Assembly: GCA_030141605.1 (NCBI GenBank)
Contig: JAQGDQ010000588.1
Coordinates: 1 to 64,000, forward strand
Direction: 5' to 3'
DNA from: Tubiluchus corallicola
Lineage: Eukaryota > Priapulida > Priapulimorpha > Priapulimorphida > Tubiluchidae
DNA: 64,000 bases
The notes beneath the pieces are model-generated. The model saw only the letters and a list, made by a program, of their open reading frames with translations, searched no databases and had not been told where the DNA came from. The position numbers were made by a program, and so were the translations under genes. Shown piece by piece: positions 48,601 through 61,900 of the stretch; within the stretch, counting starts at the first letter, position 1, and the number at the start of each line of letters is the position of its first letter.

Positions 48601-51600
48601 TAGTGTGTTCTTTCGTTTGGGTTGTTTTTTATAAAAGAACATTATTACTTATACTTTTAGGCCTGGAATCCATATGATCCATTACCCCCGACTCCGCACA
48701 TGCTTACCAGTCAACAGTCGTACTCCAGGTAACCTACTTTACCTTAATTAACTTACCATATCTTTCTTGCTGATTCAGACGTCATAAATTTTTATGTATA
48801 ATTCACCACGAACAAGGTCAGGGCCTGGTATGGACGCAAATCCAGAAATATAGAATTTGTGTAACAGTTGCTAGTGATAGTAGTTAATATTCTTCTTGAA
48901 GCTGGTGAAGTTGAAGTTAACAGGAAAGCTGACTTAAGTTGACTGACTAAAATTCCATAAATTTATAAGCCTGATGGACACCCAAGGATGGCCATGGTAA
49001 AATATGAGTAATTGAGTGTAATATAAATGTGTGTTGAGTAGACTGTTGGCACTTAGGAGCCTGCTTTCTCATAAATAGTTGTACTAATTGGTAAATTAAC
49101 ATTCTTTATGTAGTAATATATTCATATTTAAATATTTAATTCTATACTTCTATAAAAGCAATATCGTAACTTAGTATTTAGTAAGTTATTATTGAGAATA
49201 TAGGCTTTGTCAATGTGGGTGAAAGAAAAAGTAGAAAGACTTAAGGTCTAGGTCTCTAGGATATATGCAAAGTGGTCAGTTGATGGAAAACTTGAAGACT
49301 GGAAACACCTATCGCTGGCAAGTACCTTTATAAGCAAGACAGAATTAAAAACAGTACAAAGCAGAATCTTGTTTATTTTCATTTTTTCCTAATGATCAAT
49401 TGATCTGACACTACAGCAAGAATAACTGCTGTATGTATATGCATTATTATATGTACGCACGCACAAACACACACGTATAAATCCTGTTAGTTTCATAAAA
49501 TTATGTTCTTTTGAATAAGATGCTATCATTGTGATGATGTTACCTTGTGCGAAATGTTTTTTTGTAGAATATGTTTTTTGATGTGTTATTTACAAAGTTT
49601 CTGTTTTGCAGACATTCAGCAGCTGGCGAGATGCATGAACCAAATCCTTTTGCACAGTTGAGTAGCAATGCACAATGTTTAGTAGACAGGCTGACTGATA
49701 TGGGTTTTTCAAGAGCTCTTACTGCAAGAGCCGTGCAAAAGATTGGTACTGATGATAAAAAGGTGAAAGCACTTAGTTACTTCATTATGATGCTAGGGTA
49801 TTACAATTGCTACATGTTGGTGTCAAGTGTCAACTCAAGCATTTTAGTATAACTTCAGAATTGGGAAATTAGTTTTTCAAAAATTGATAATCGCTGTAAT
49901 TAGTTTTATGCGCTGTGTGAGTAGTAAACGTTATAATCACTGAAATGTGCAAACAATACCCTGTGATTACCAACTGTGTGAAAATTAATGATGATATGAG
50001 AACTGAACTATATCAGTTGTTACAACACCAATTTTAATACAACAGAAGGAAAAATACAACACAGTAATGATAACTAAAAATATAACACAGCAATGATAAC
50101 TGATTCTGAAAAGAATGTGGTTACTTTTAATCACCAGTAGTCAAAAAAGAAGGTAACTTAGAAAGATTCATCTGACAAATAAAACCTGTTTCAGTTTGTA
50201 ATAAAACGTGGTAAAAAAATTATCAAAAACTGTCTGTACGGTACTCCTATGGCATCCAAATTCTAAACGTCCTAAAGTAAAATTTATGCCCTCTTTTTTA
50301 GTTATCTGTGGCCTTCTATGAAAAATATTCCACGTGCATATCTCATCCCTTTGCTGCAGTGATGTCAGAACAATGCTGAGTCGTGTCTGCAAAGCAGCTG
50401 CCACCTGAAGTTATGAATTGAAACTCGAGAACCTATAGCTAAGATTGCATTAAAATACTTGGGTAAATGCTCACACAACTAAATAAATCAAGTGGATGCC
50501 TTCTATATGCTTTTACTATTATCATTCATTACATATCGTAGCAGAATACCTTTTACAAAGCAAATAACTACAACCTAGAGGTGACGTAACATAATTCAAA
50601 ATAGTTTAACAACAATATTTGGTAACATTTTACAAATTTTTCATAAAATCTCATAAGCCTACAGTGTAGAGATGCCACAAACAAGCACATATCAATAATA
50701 AAATGCAAAAATCTAGTATGTGTCATTGGGCAAGTGCCAAAACCGTCTAATTGCAATAATAAACTTGTGCTTGACCTTCACAATCCAGATGAATTTAGTT
50801 TTCATAAACAACAACCACTAAAACTACAACAGGATGTAGGAAGTACAGACTTTTTCAATTGAGGAGGATTTGTGAATGAATTTGAGATCACATGATTAAC
50901 TTTACATATAAAATCAATTTCTTTTTGATATTTATATTGCCCCCCCCCCCAATTTTGAGTTAACAATGTGGATTAAATGATTAGTTTTCATTAGCTATGT
51001 TAATGGCGTACCATCAGGTATTATAGGATAAGTTACATCAATCACATATTTAGAAAACAAAATGCGATCACTTTGTACTTAATGTCTGCAGTTTGGGTAA
51101 CATTGAAGAGGGTTGGTGATAAGATAGTTCCTTGCAGTGTACCTAGCAAACAGAACATTTCTAGCAAGGATGGTTTGAAATAACTGTAAAAAGTCAAATT
51201 GAATTATCGGATAAAGGAGGCAACAGATAAGTGACAAATAGATAAGCGAGGACATTCTATAATTACAACTGCCATTTTAGCTATTACGTGTCTTTTCAGG
51301 TTGTTGATCATTTGTGTCAAGTAAATGTGATGGTTGAAAAAGGAATTTCTAGCATGGATGCTGAGGAAGGGTTACATCTTTTTGACCAAAATACTAGTAA
51401 GGTAAGATTTGCACATCAGTAACCGCAGAGGCACCCTAAATTGTGCCTATAGAGTTAGATGTCTCCATGTCTGTTGTACTAAATATCTTTCTTTATAGTT
51501 TAACAGTTTATTAATATCATTGTACCAATATACTAGCTTATCAGAAAAATGAAGATTAGCAAAATGATTGCTGTTGATCACATTATTAACTCTTGCTATA

Positions 51601-51984
51601 CGTGATTTATACCACATCAAGCTTTTGCAGGACATAATATGATGTTTTACTATACATGCTTCAATGAATTTCTCAAAAGTTTTTGTCCATGTAAAAAATG
51701 CAACACTAGTAATTTACTAGTAAATTAGTTGTTTAATTCCACATCTGAATTACATTCACTTGCTATTTTGCTGCTTATTATTTAATTTTTAAATACAACA
51801 GTAAAACATTCAGTTTGAATTCATTTTTATAGGAATGATGTGTTTATATTTCATGTAGGCAATGGAATACGTGAAATTGAAGAAGCAGTTCTTGGACCTT
51901 GGCTTTGAAGAATCGTCCATTAGACAAGCATTAGTCGACTCATCCTTAAACAGAGATAAGGCTCTGGATAGCTTATGCGCCTAA
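42660..51984 (+). CDS. UBAP1: UBAP1, ubiquitin-binding subunit of ESCRT-I, complete, ten exons
   Basis: Exons: 42660-42693, 42913-42974, 43649-43711, 45220-45309, 46518-47332, 48175-48334, 48661-48728, 49612-49762, 51300-51401, 51859-51984. All junctions are GT-AG with matching phase; 556 residues (human UBAP1 502). Residues 14-60 form the UMA domain (VPMKIGDLFLLP, VTLPI) that docks UBAP1 into ESCRT-I, followed by YDFSLEEKVVAWAEAQ (54-69) and an Ala/Gln-rich helix. The long exon 5 is Ser-rich with the conserved block NLADFENNTDPFDSAELKTI (175-194). Residues about 449-556 form the overlapping UBA solenoid, with LTDMGF (458-463) and LDLGF (527-531), which binds ubiquitinated cargo on endosomes. 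A proline-rich segment (SRSPPPRPSS) lies in exon 6. ATG choice: phase-compatible first exon with G at +4. Confidence 0.96.
50940..50950. repeat. Poly-C run in UBAP1 intron 8
   Basis: Eleven consecutive C in AT-rich intron sequence. Confidence 0.9.
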
Positions 51985-52142
51985 TATTTATTTATATCAT
52001 GTAGTGCCACAATTACTAGGAAAAAACTTTGTGCAACTTTGTAGAGCCAGTATTTAGCTATGTTTTGTTGCATTGACTACTAGAATTAATTGAATATTCA
52101 GAGTACTACTAGGATTGGTGGAATTTTTGTTTTGCAAATGCA

Positions 52143-52148
52143 AATAAA
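52143..52148 (+). terminator. Likely UBAP1 polyadenylation signal
   Basis: AATAAA 160 bp after the UBAP1 stop codon, the first canonical signal downstream. Confidence 0.55.
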
Positions 52149-54689
52149 AGAAAAATCAAGACGATTTTGAAGCTTAATAATAAATTATCATTCATTTATG
52201 GTATTAAGCAAAGCCAATTATTTTACTGATAGTTTATATTAAATTGAGTCTACTCTATGAAATGTGGCAAAAGTCTTTAGACTTCGCAATGACTTCGAAA
52301 TAACTAAATGAATATCTCAGAAGGTAGAACATGTGCCAAAGTTGATACATTAACCATTTATGCCAGGAATATATCTCTCATTACTCTGTTCATTTTCCAT
52401 ATCATAAATTAGCATTTAATTGTCCCTTCTAAATCCCAAGCACCTGCTTAAAGAAATCAATTACTTAGCGTGTTCGGTTTATTTTACTGTTACCACTTAA
52501 ACATAGAAAATCATAGAAATGCAGCTTACAAAATGTTCATGCAAAAATATCATGGAATTATATGCCCAATTTTTTGTGAAATTACTTTTAACTGAAATTG
52601 ACAGTGCGCTGCTTTTCTCCAGTCGATGAATGATGTCATTGGTGGAAAAATGGGCCATCCAAAATGGAAGTGCCAGCATAAAATGATGGTGATTTTAAAG
52701 TGATTTTACTAATTACACGAGGTGCTTATCACACATTTATTACTATATCCTTCTAACATTTTTCGCAAACATTGAAATAAGCCAAACTTCCCTGAAGGCC
52801 TGGCTTTTCCTTTAAAGTGGAAAATTAATCCATTTCCTTAATACGGAAAATTAAAAGCCATTGTCATATTAGAGTTGTGACTTTCGACTCTGTCTCACTG
52901 CCAGAAGCAATCTTTGTCCAGCTAAATATCCTTTGAATTAATCTTATTTTACCAGCAGTATAATTGTTTGCCTATTTCAATAAATAAACTTTCGTGGTTT
53001 GATAGTACTCCGTGAAATATTCGTCTCATTTGATCTACATCATCAGAATCGGTATGGAAAAAGCTAGTAAGGGTACCCCGGTACAATAACTCCTTGCTCA
53101 TTGACATGCACTAATGCATGTTTCAAGAATATGTAGTGTCACGAGAATCATCATTAAATAAAGTCAAGCCTTTCATAGGAAAATGCAAAAAGTTTATCAA
53201 TTTAGGGGCAAAGATTGATAATGCAATAATCAGTTGTATAAATGCATTGCCTAAACTAATCGAAAGTCATTCAGTGAGGGATTACTGTATTTTAAAGATT
53301 CCATCGTACCAACATTTTACAATGCCTTAGGCTGATAGTTCTGTCCCGCCCATTTCTATTGTGAATTTAAGGTACTTTATGTAATGAGCAGATTAAACAA
53401 TTATTTGTAGTGTATTAGAAACACTATTAACTTAGTTTTTACGTGATCATTATTAATTACATGTATTTACATAGCGCTTATATTTAAGCAGGCTACGCAA
53501 CTGGTTGTTGTGTAATACCTTACACCTGTTCGTTATGTGGCGTTTATATAGAAGCTGCACACAGTAACTGCCTGTGGTGTGTTATAAAATGTGCCCCATA
53601 TAAAACACGAATATGAAAGTGTACACATTTTCCAAGGAGAATAAGAATTTTTTTAAATGTGACTCCCTCAAACTTAGGCACCTTAGACTATAGTCTACTT
53701 AGCCTATTGTTTAATATGCTCCTGAATCCAGTTTAAATTGTTTATGCAGAAAGTTAGCTCATAATGTCGTTTCCACTCCTTAGTGACTGCAGCTTAAGTA
53801 CTTTGAACCTAATAATTGACAAACAAAAGTTTTAATTCAATGACTAGGACTTAACCTCACAATTCATTCAAAAATATTTGAGTATTAATAAACCCACATT
53901 TAACGAAATATTCCAAATGACAAACTAAGTTTGGGCTGACAAATTGTCCTGTATTTTAACTAATAATCTTGACGAATTCATAATTAATTATGATAACTAC
54001 AAAGTCTTATACAGACTGTAATTCACTTGATAAGCTTAATTTTGGGAAAACTGGACATGACTTAGAACTTGTCTTAAATTATTACATCAGAATTCAAAAA
54101 TCTGAAAGTGATTCTGGTTATACTTTTATTTTAATGTTGGTGTAGCTTTGTAATATAATACCACCAAGCAGCACATTGTTAAATCAATTGTAGAAAAATT
54201 GCTGAAAAATCATTAACTTAGATGTGTGTGTTCTCCTCATAAAACTTTTTTCACAAGAGTGATGACACCACTTTAATGCTCAAGCTTTAACAGCTTCCAT
54301 ATTTAACTAGTTTTGCAGCTTATTTCATACTTTACATAACAAAATAATATTTTTGTAATTTACCTTTTCTAAGGAATCTCTTGTGTGCTAACACACTACA
54401 AGCAGTTTTAGTGACCTTCGTTCAGATTATCAGTGGATCAATACAGAATTTTTTCAAGCTCAGATTTAGCTAAGTCAGTGCTGATTAATAAAGCAGACCA
54501 TTTTAACTTTTGAGATACATAATGACAGCACTCTTTCGGTTTTTGTTAAAATATAGATGCACAAGGTTAAAATGTAGTCAAATTTTCAGAGATATTAATT
54601 GTAGTTTATTTTGTTTAGACTTTAGAGCAATATAAAAAGTCCTTCCGCGTGTTTCGCCTCACAGCGTACAGGTTACAGGCAAGTTCATG
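52149..54689. other. Intergenic stretch between UBAP1 and the SAM-domain gene
   Basis: Contains copy 2 of the dispersed repeat (52713-52816). A 70-codon open frame at 53118-53330 has no recognised motif. Nothing else seen. Confidence 0.4.
52713..52816 (+). repeat. Dispersed repeat, copy 2 (copy 1 at 3408-3510)
   Basis: Same orientation as copy 1, sharing GAGGTGCTTATCACA, CTTCTAACATTTTTC, AATAAGC and AACTTCCC blocks with about 25-30% divergence by eye. The 30 bp before it also resemble the 5' flank of copy 1. Confidence 0.6.
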
Positions 54690-54697
54690 TGACGTCA
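54690..54697 (+). promoter_or_regulatory. Palindromic CRE upstream of the SAM-domain gene
   Basis: TGACGTCA about 240 bp before the ATG, inside a locally CpG-richer stretch (54640-54930). A GCGGAAGT sequence, matching the ETS core, follows near 54757-54764. Both are common in animal housekeeping promoters. Use is inferred. Confidence 0.45.
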
Positions 54698-54937
54698 TCG
54701 GACTTTACTAGTTTTGGTGGGAAAGTTTCTACGTATTGAGTTTGCGCAATGAAAGAGCGGAAGTCGATGTAGCCCCGTAGCCCCGGTGTTTTCAAGTTTC
54801 AATTGTTTTGTCACAGCAAGCGGGTTTGCGATCGTGAGAGCGAGTTTGTTGTTTTTCAACAAAGACACGCTTCGTTGCTTTTAATTGCTCTCGTCAAATT
54901 TTGACGAGAATAAAAGACCTGCCCTAGTGAACTAGAA

Positions 54938-55896
54938 ATGACACACGTGCTGCATTTACCACCTACAGATGTAGTGCGATTCTGGAGCGCTTCGGATGTT
55001 GTTTCGTGGTTACAGGTTCGTTCAACTTTGTTTTTTTTTAGTATTGTTTTGTTTCATTGTTATGTTAGTAGTTTTAGTACACATAAATTTTAATTTTTTT
55101 GACTAAAGATATTTTAACAAAATGATAACTGAATCACTTGGTAAAATTAGATACCAATTACGAGGAGTTTAAATAAAATTAAATACGCAGTTCATGTATA
55201 AAGAACAGGAATTGGTTAGTACCTTTTATCATTTCATATGCAGCAGTTATACAATGACATAGCTTTAGTTATAGTTATGAAACTTAAAATGTTTCGTTGA
55301 TCTATTATACATGTAATTATTGTTGTAAAGTACTAACATCGGACTCGAGGCAAAACGCTATTCATTTGTATGTTTCTTGTTGTTACTATTCTTATTGGGG
55401 ATGGCCTTTTTGAAAAGCAAAGCCTAAGTGAATTTTCAATGGACCATTCCGAAATTTCGCACAAATATTCTAGATGGAATTCTGCATGGTCGGATTTTGG
55501 ATTTGCCATTTTGAATTCAGGCTGGAAGTAAAAGCATCAAAAGAAAAGACCCTAAGGCTTTGCTAATTTACAATAGATCGTTATGAATGTGTATCAGAAT
55601 GTGCTGGAACGAATTGCGTGTTTACTGACGGAGTCAGATTTTCGATCCCACTTTTGAATTTAAGATGGCAGCAATATCATTATCTTCGAGAAAAGCCTAA
55701 AGCTCCACCAATTTGCAGCGGATTGTCATAAATCGCTGCAAAGCGTACTTCTTATACTAGAATGAATTCTGCATTGATTAACAGAGTCAGATTTTCGAGT
55801 TGCCATCTTACATTTAAGATGGCCGCATTAGCAAACATATATGTCAGGAATATTAATGATATGAGTATATTACGTTAGTATAGAGGGCCAAGATTA

Positions 55897-55964
<68 letters not shown>

Positions 55965-58900
55965 GATTTACAATTCTATGTACCATTAACAGTCTATGAA
56001 GCACTCTCCTTTTACCAAGCAAGACTTATATTATAATATAAGTAATCAAAGCCAGAATCATACAGGGTACCTTTCGTTGCCTTACTGCACCACATAAGCA
56101 GCTCGTTTTTGAGATTTTTTCAATTGTATCAGATAAAAAGCTAGGAACATTCTGCAACACTACTTATGTTGGCATATTCTAAAACTAGTCTAGTCATTGA
56201 TTTTATATCTTTGGCAAAAATTACATCAACTCGGTAATTACTAATCAGACAACACTTTATTACTTCAAATTTTATGAATGATACGTAAACTATGAAATTA
56301 TCACAGTATTCTAGTTTCCAAATTTTTACACGTGTTTCTTTTGTTCCAAGCATTACTGAGTAACTCAGATATGTATGTATATATACTGGACAGCATTTTT
56401 AAGGTTATGGTACTTTTGAAACTGTCAGCACTTGATGAGTTGTAACAGAGATTTTTGTATTCGTGCTAGCTCTGGTTATAATTAACAGATAAGTTTGGCC
56501 AATTTCCAAAATCCTTGTTTTGATTTTTATTTACTATATTATATAAATTTATTACTCACTGTTTGTGTCATAGGTAGCCTTGAAAATTAAAGGTAAATGT
56601 CACCTCAGAGAGGGCCCGACAAAATCGCCTAATAGTGCAGTAAAAATAAGGTTTGGTCTGGACAAAAATAGTGAGTGGCTGAATTTTTGCACAGACTTCC
56701 CAGAAAGTCATCCAGAACAACATATTAAAAATCCCCATATTAAAAACCCCCACCTTGGTGAAAAAAGTTATGGGTTTAAATTCAAAATAGCTGCCAATGC
56801 AGCACGAAAGTCAAAATAACACAACTTACACAGGTTACATGAACTGCGTAGCTACGTCAAATTGGTATTGTAAGATCAAAAAAGTTCTACAACTATCAGA
56901 GCGTGTTGCATATTGTCATGTGTTCGTGTGCCTTTGTGTGCACCTCCAGGCCATGATCTGGAAAAAACTTTCAGCGCCTATAACTTATGATCCCAAAGAG
57001 TGGGGTTATGAATATGAAAGTGGCAAGTTTTTGCCAATTATGCCTGACAGTGCTCCTGCTTGTACGACTGCATGCTCTTGCTGATGGTTTGTACTGTATG
57101 GCAGCTTGTCACAGGCAGACTTGCCAAAACAAAGAGGAACTGATTGATGGTATATCTGAGAATGACGATACTCATACAGATAATGACTTACAGAGTATAG
57201 ACATACTTGTGGTTGCTATGTGTTATGGACAACCATAACTGTAAGTAAGCAAGTATATGCTCTTTTTTATCAGCTGGTAATATACATTTATGCTGACTTA
57301 AATGCACCTAGTTGAAATATTTTGACTTAAGTGTTGTGTTAGCAGCCATTTTGAATGGCCTTGACCTTGAATGACTCTGAAGCACTCCGATGGGCATGTC
57401 TATATCAGCTAGTAATACATTTATGCCATCTTAAGTGTCATCTAGTTGTGTTATTTTGACGTTAATGCTGCATTGGTGGCCACGTTGATTTTAAAGCCCC
57501 ATAACTTTTTCCCCAGGGTGGGTTTATGAAGGATTTTTAATATGCTGTTCCAGATAAACTTCTAGGTGTCTGTGCAAAAATTTAGAAATACACTATTGTT
57601 GTCCAGGTCATGCATTTTTTAGGCTAATTTGACTGGATTATAATTTGAACAGCAAGTTTATCATTGTCGTCACATTATCATCATCATCATCATATTCATT
57701 TCACCAGCACTATCATTAAGTGCATCGTCTTTATTATCGTCATCATCATCATCTTTACCTTCATAACTATCATCATTATCAACCACGACACAAATATGAA
57801 ACAGAACAGCAGCAAGGCCTGCAGAGCCTTAGTGGTGTACATTGATGAATCATACTTTAGGCAATTGCATGTTTGAATAGTTGCGTTATTGTCGTCACCA
57901 TCATTTTTCATTTGTCACTAATGAGTAATAGCAATAATGATGAGAAAATAAGGAGAAAGGCAAACATATACACGGCAACACTGCCAGCAACGAGAAAGAC
58001 AAACAAACATGCACAACAATGCTACCAGCAACAAAATCAATTTACAACAAGATCAGCAGCCACAACGGCAATAGAGCAACTGCAACAACTGAATGACAGA
58101 TGTTGTATTAATTAGTTAATTATTATTAATTATTTATTAATCATTTTTTAATATATTGGTCTGCATTTGAAAGGAAAAAGCCCTGCAAAAATTGCTCAAA
58201 ATAGATAACAATAATATGTTGATATCACTGGAATGCGCGATCATTTTTCTTAACTTGATTAACTTAACTTAGTTTACTTTGCTTTAATAGTTTAATAATG
58301 GTAATAAGCTAACAAGATGTCAAGTTCTCCTTAATCTATGTAATGGTTTATCGCATGACAGTTTCTGGAACAGTTTCACAATTTCTGAAAGGCAAAGAGA
58401 ATGGGTGTTCCATATAGTTTGTATTTGAATGTATGTAATAGGATGTATTTAAAGTACATGTACTACATCTTCCCATTTCTTTCAGTGGACATCTCTTTAA
58501 ACGAAACATTCACACATTTGTTTTTGTGGATCGTTTCCGTCTTTTTCCCAGAGTGTGCTTATTTTTTCGAGACATCCAAATGCATAAAAAATACATTGAT
58601 ACTTCTTGTAGGTTGTTTATTTAGTTTAACCAACCGTTACCAGCGTGCCAGACAACTAATTTTTGCAAATGTGCGCTGTTAATGGCCATAACAGTATAGT
58701 AGGAAAGCTGCAAACATTACATTATTCAGCAAGCCAGCTATGGGCACGGACATTTGAAGTAGCATAGTTGGAATTTCCAAATTAGGTTATTGCTCATACA
58801 GGAACATTGTCGTATTAATCAAGGTCCATGTTGCTGTAAAGGCTATTAAAAACTGATCCCATGCAGATTCCAGATTTATACCGACAAGCTGATATGCACT

Positions 58901-61900
58901 TGGTTACTAGGAACCTTATCACTCTTTTGTGTATTGGAAAGCTGCCCATGTTTATTCTGAACTGTCCTAACTCATTGGTAACAATCGATCCCAAACCGCT
59001 GATACAAATATTTACGGACCAGTTCTTTGAAAACACCAAAAACCCCAGGCTTTGCTACAAGATAAAAAAAATCTTATATAGTGAAGATCCGCTTCCTGAC
59101 ACTTTTGTAAACGAATGTACATGATGAAGTCAGGGAAAGCCCACCTAGGGACGTCCTATTTTCATGGTTTGACGTTCCCACTGTGTTATTCTTACCACGA
59201 GTGGCCACTAGCTTTGCTTGGAGTAGTTATATAAAAAATACTACTCTTGTATTGCTTATCATACGTTTAATGTATGTATTACATACATTACGAATTTGTG
59301 TAGTATTTAACTCATTGTGCATTCATGCATCATTGTTAGAAAGTAGTGCCCGATGTGTAACTCTGTGATTAATAGAATGATATAGGTGGCTTTAATTAAC
59401 ATATTTTTTCTAAATTTATATCTATCTTGTCTTTGAGTTCTTCATCTGAAGTTATACTAGCATTGTCAGCATTGTGTCGTTTTCAGGTTCAACTTTATCA
59501 ATTTATGCTGCACTTGCATGGAATCGTTGGCATTTTTGTGAAACTTATCATCATTATTTTTTGTTTACTTTTATACTGATGCTCAGCTGATGCAGTTTCA
59601 CAGTTAGTAAAATTAGTGTTTACTATGAAGTCTACATTATTAGAAATTCTGGTTTGCAAGTAGTTAAAATTCGTCATTCTTTGTCATAATATTGCAGTCA
59701 GCTTTGTTGTTCCTAAATCTTAGCTTTAACAGAAATTATGCAACCAGTGAGAATATTATCATTAGTATTTATTGACGACTAGCATCGGTCACTTTAAACA
59801 TTTCAAGATTTTACTTATAAGCCGTCATCAGCAAAAAATACGTCAGAAGTAAATACAAATAATAGAAATAGTAATTCAACAATTTAATAATAATTTATTA
59901 GCTTCAATCCATAAAAATACTCTAGGGCTTTACAATTAGTAATTGATAAAAGAGTGAATAAAAAATACATCATGAATGGAATTAAAATTATACATTACAA
60001 TAAAAGTAGCAGCAAAGTGAAATAATTCATACAATACAATTCTGCAAATAAAATTTAAGACAATGTAAATCCAATTAAATTAATTTTATTTTATAATTAA
60101 GGGTTAAAAGCTTTTTGAAATAAAAAAGTTTTGAGGCTTCTTTCGAAAATAAATGGCTTCTTTCGACTCTGACTGTCGTATGTGAATTGGTATTTTATTT
60201 CACAGTAGAGGAGCGGTGAACGGGAATGACCATCCTTTACAAGTGACTAGCTTTATTCTAGGTTGGACCAAGTTCACTGAATTTGCTGAGCTTAAACTAC
60301 TTTTGAAATACTACTACAAAATTAACTCCTGATATTAACAGGAAATCAGAATTAAAATTCTTAGAATTAGTAGAATTAGAAATACCTTTGGCTGCTCAAA
60401 GTTACAATTGAACAGCAAATATACCACTCATTAGACCAAACAACCAAATGTGAAATCTTTATTTAATATTGCTATAACCTGCAAAAGCATGAAATGTCCA
60501 GTGACAATAAGCCAAGCTACAATCACGAAACAACTTGTTATAGCGCTTACATTTAATGACTTGTACATTAAGCATTGTTATTATTGGCTTTATCACCATC
60601 ATTCTAATCATCATCGTCCCTATTATAACCTTTGATTATTAATATCAAATGTACCAGAAGGAGAAGGATTAGCTATCGAAGTAGCAGTTTCTTGATTCAT
60701 ATGAATGGGACCTGCAGTTTTATTTCATTAATCTGACAACAAAATTCCTTTTTCCTGGATAGCAGCATAGATTTTTTCCAAGACCTCCATTTTTGCTGTA
60801 TTTATTTCGTTGATGACAGCATCACGGGCTTTTTGCAAAGATTCAGTCGATGGCTCTGAACTAATTTCAATTGCCTCAATAGCTTGTATTGGTACATTGT
60901 GTCCAGCTTCCTTAAGTATCCGATACCTATCCGTATCTGTTACCAGTGTGTCCTACAATGAAAAGTCACAAACCTACAATGTCTGTGTCAGAATGGACTT
61001 CATATCTTGTTTAGCTCAATTGCAGAGTAAGACTGATTTACACTTTTCAGAGAAAAATTAGTTAGACTATTGTTAGCAATTTTTTAGCTCGCTATGCAAA
61101 TCTGCTAGAGCTATTATTTGATTCTTGAATTTAACAATCTATTTTGTTTCATCTTAAAATTGTAATCGTGAGGTAGTTGTAAAATTTCACATTTTCAGCT
61201 GCGTGAGTCTAATCAGTAGCAGTATGATTGAGTGATTGCTAAAATGACATAGATCTACTACTAATGTCATCGTGTTTTTGTCTGAAATTTTCGAGTCGAT
61301 TCGAATTTAGCTTATTTGGCATTTAACTCGTTTTAGCATGCAATGATGCAATAATAATAATAATTAACTCAGCTTACCTGAGCTTTGGTGCAGATTAGCT
61401 GCTTCATCAATCCTAACAATAATATTGAAAATACAAAATTTGATAACATTTTTATATGATCTTATGGGCGTTCTAGCAAACTACCAGACCTTATTTTGTA
61501 GTTGTCCTCTTTCAGGCTCAGCAAACTAATGAAAATGTGTTCACGGTAACAGCTTGATGTGTGACTAATGTGCGGGACAGTGATATTTATTGATGAAGAA
61601 CTTCTGTTGTTAGTAATTGTATTACTTAATAGACGTAGCAGATGCTGTTGTCAAAGCAATATTGAATCACCAATGAGGCATTTGAGTTGGTAATTCTGGA
61701 TTTTTGGTGTGCCATGTCTTGTTAATTTCTCTGTTTTAGGCTTTTGGTTGCACAAGCACAAACATTCGTGTATTTGAATGCCAGTAGTAATATTATTTTT
61801 ATGGTGATGACAGCCCATGGGTAAATTTAATTATAAATGCATATTTCACTTACCTATTGCAGTCCCTTACCTTGATTGACCACTGTCTTTTTTTGGGGCA

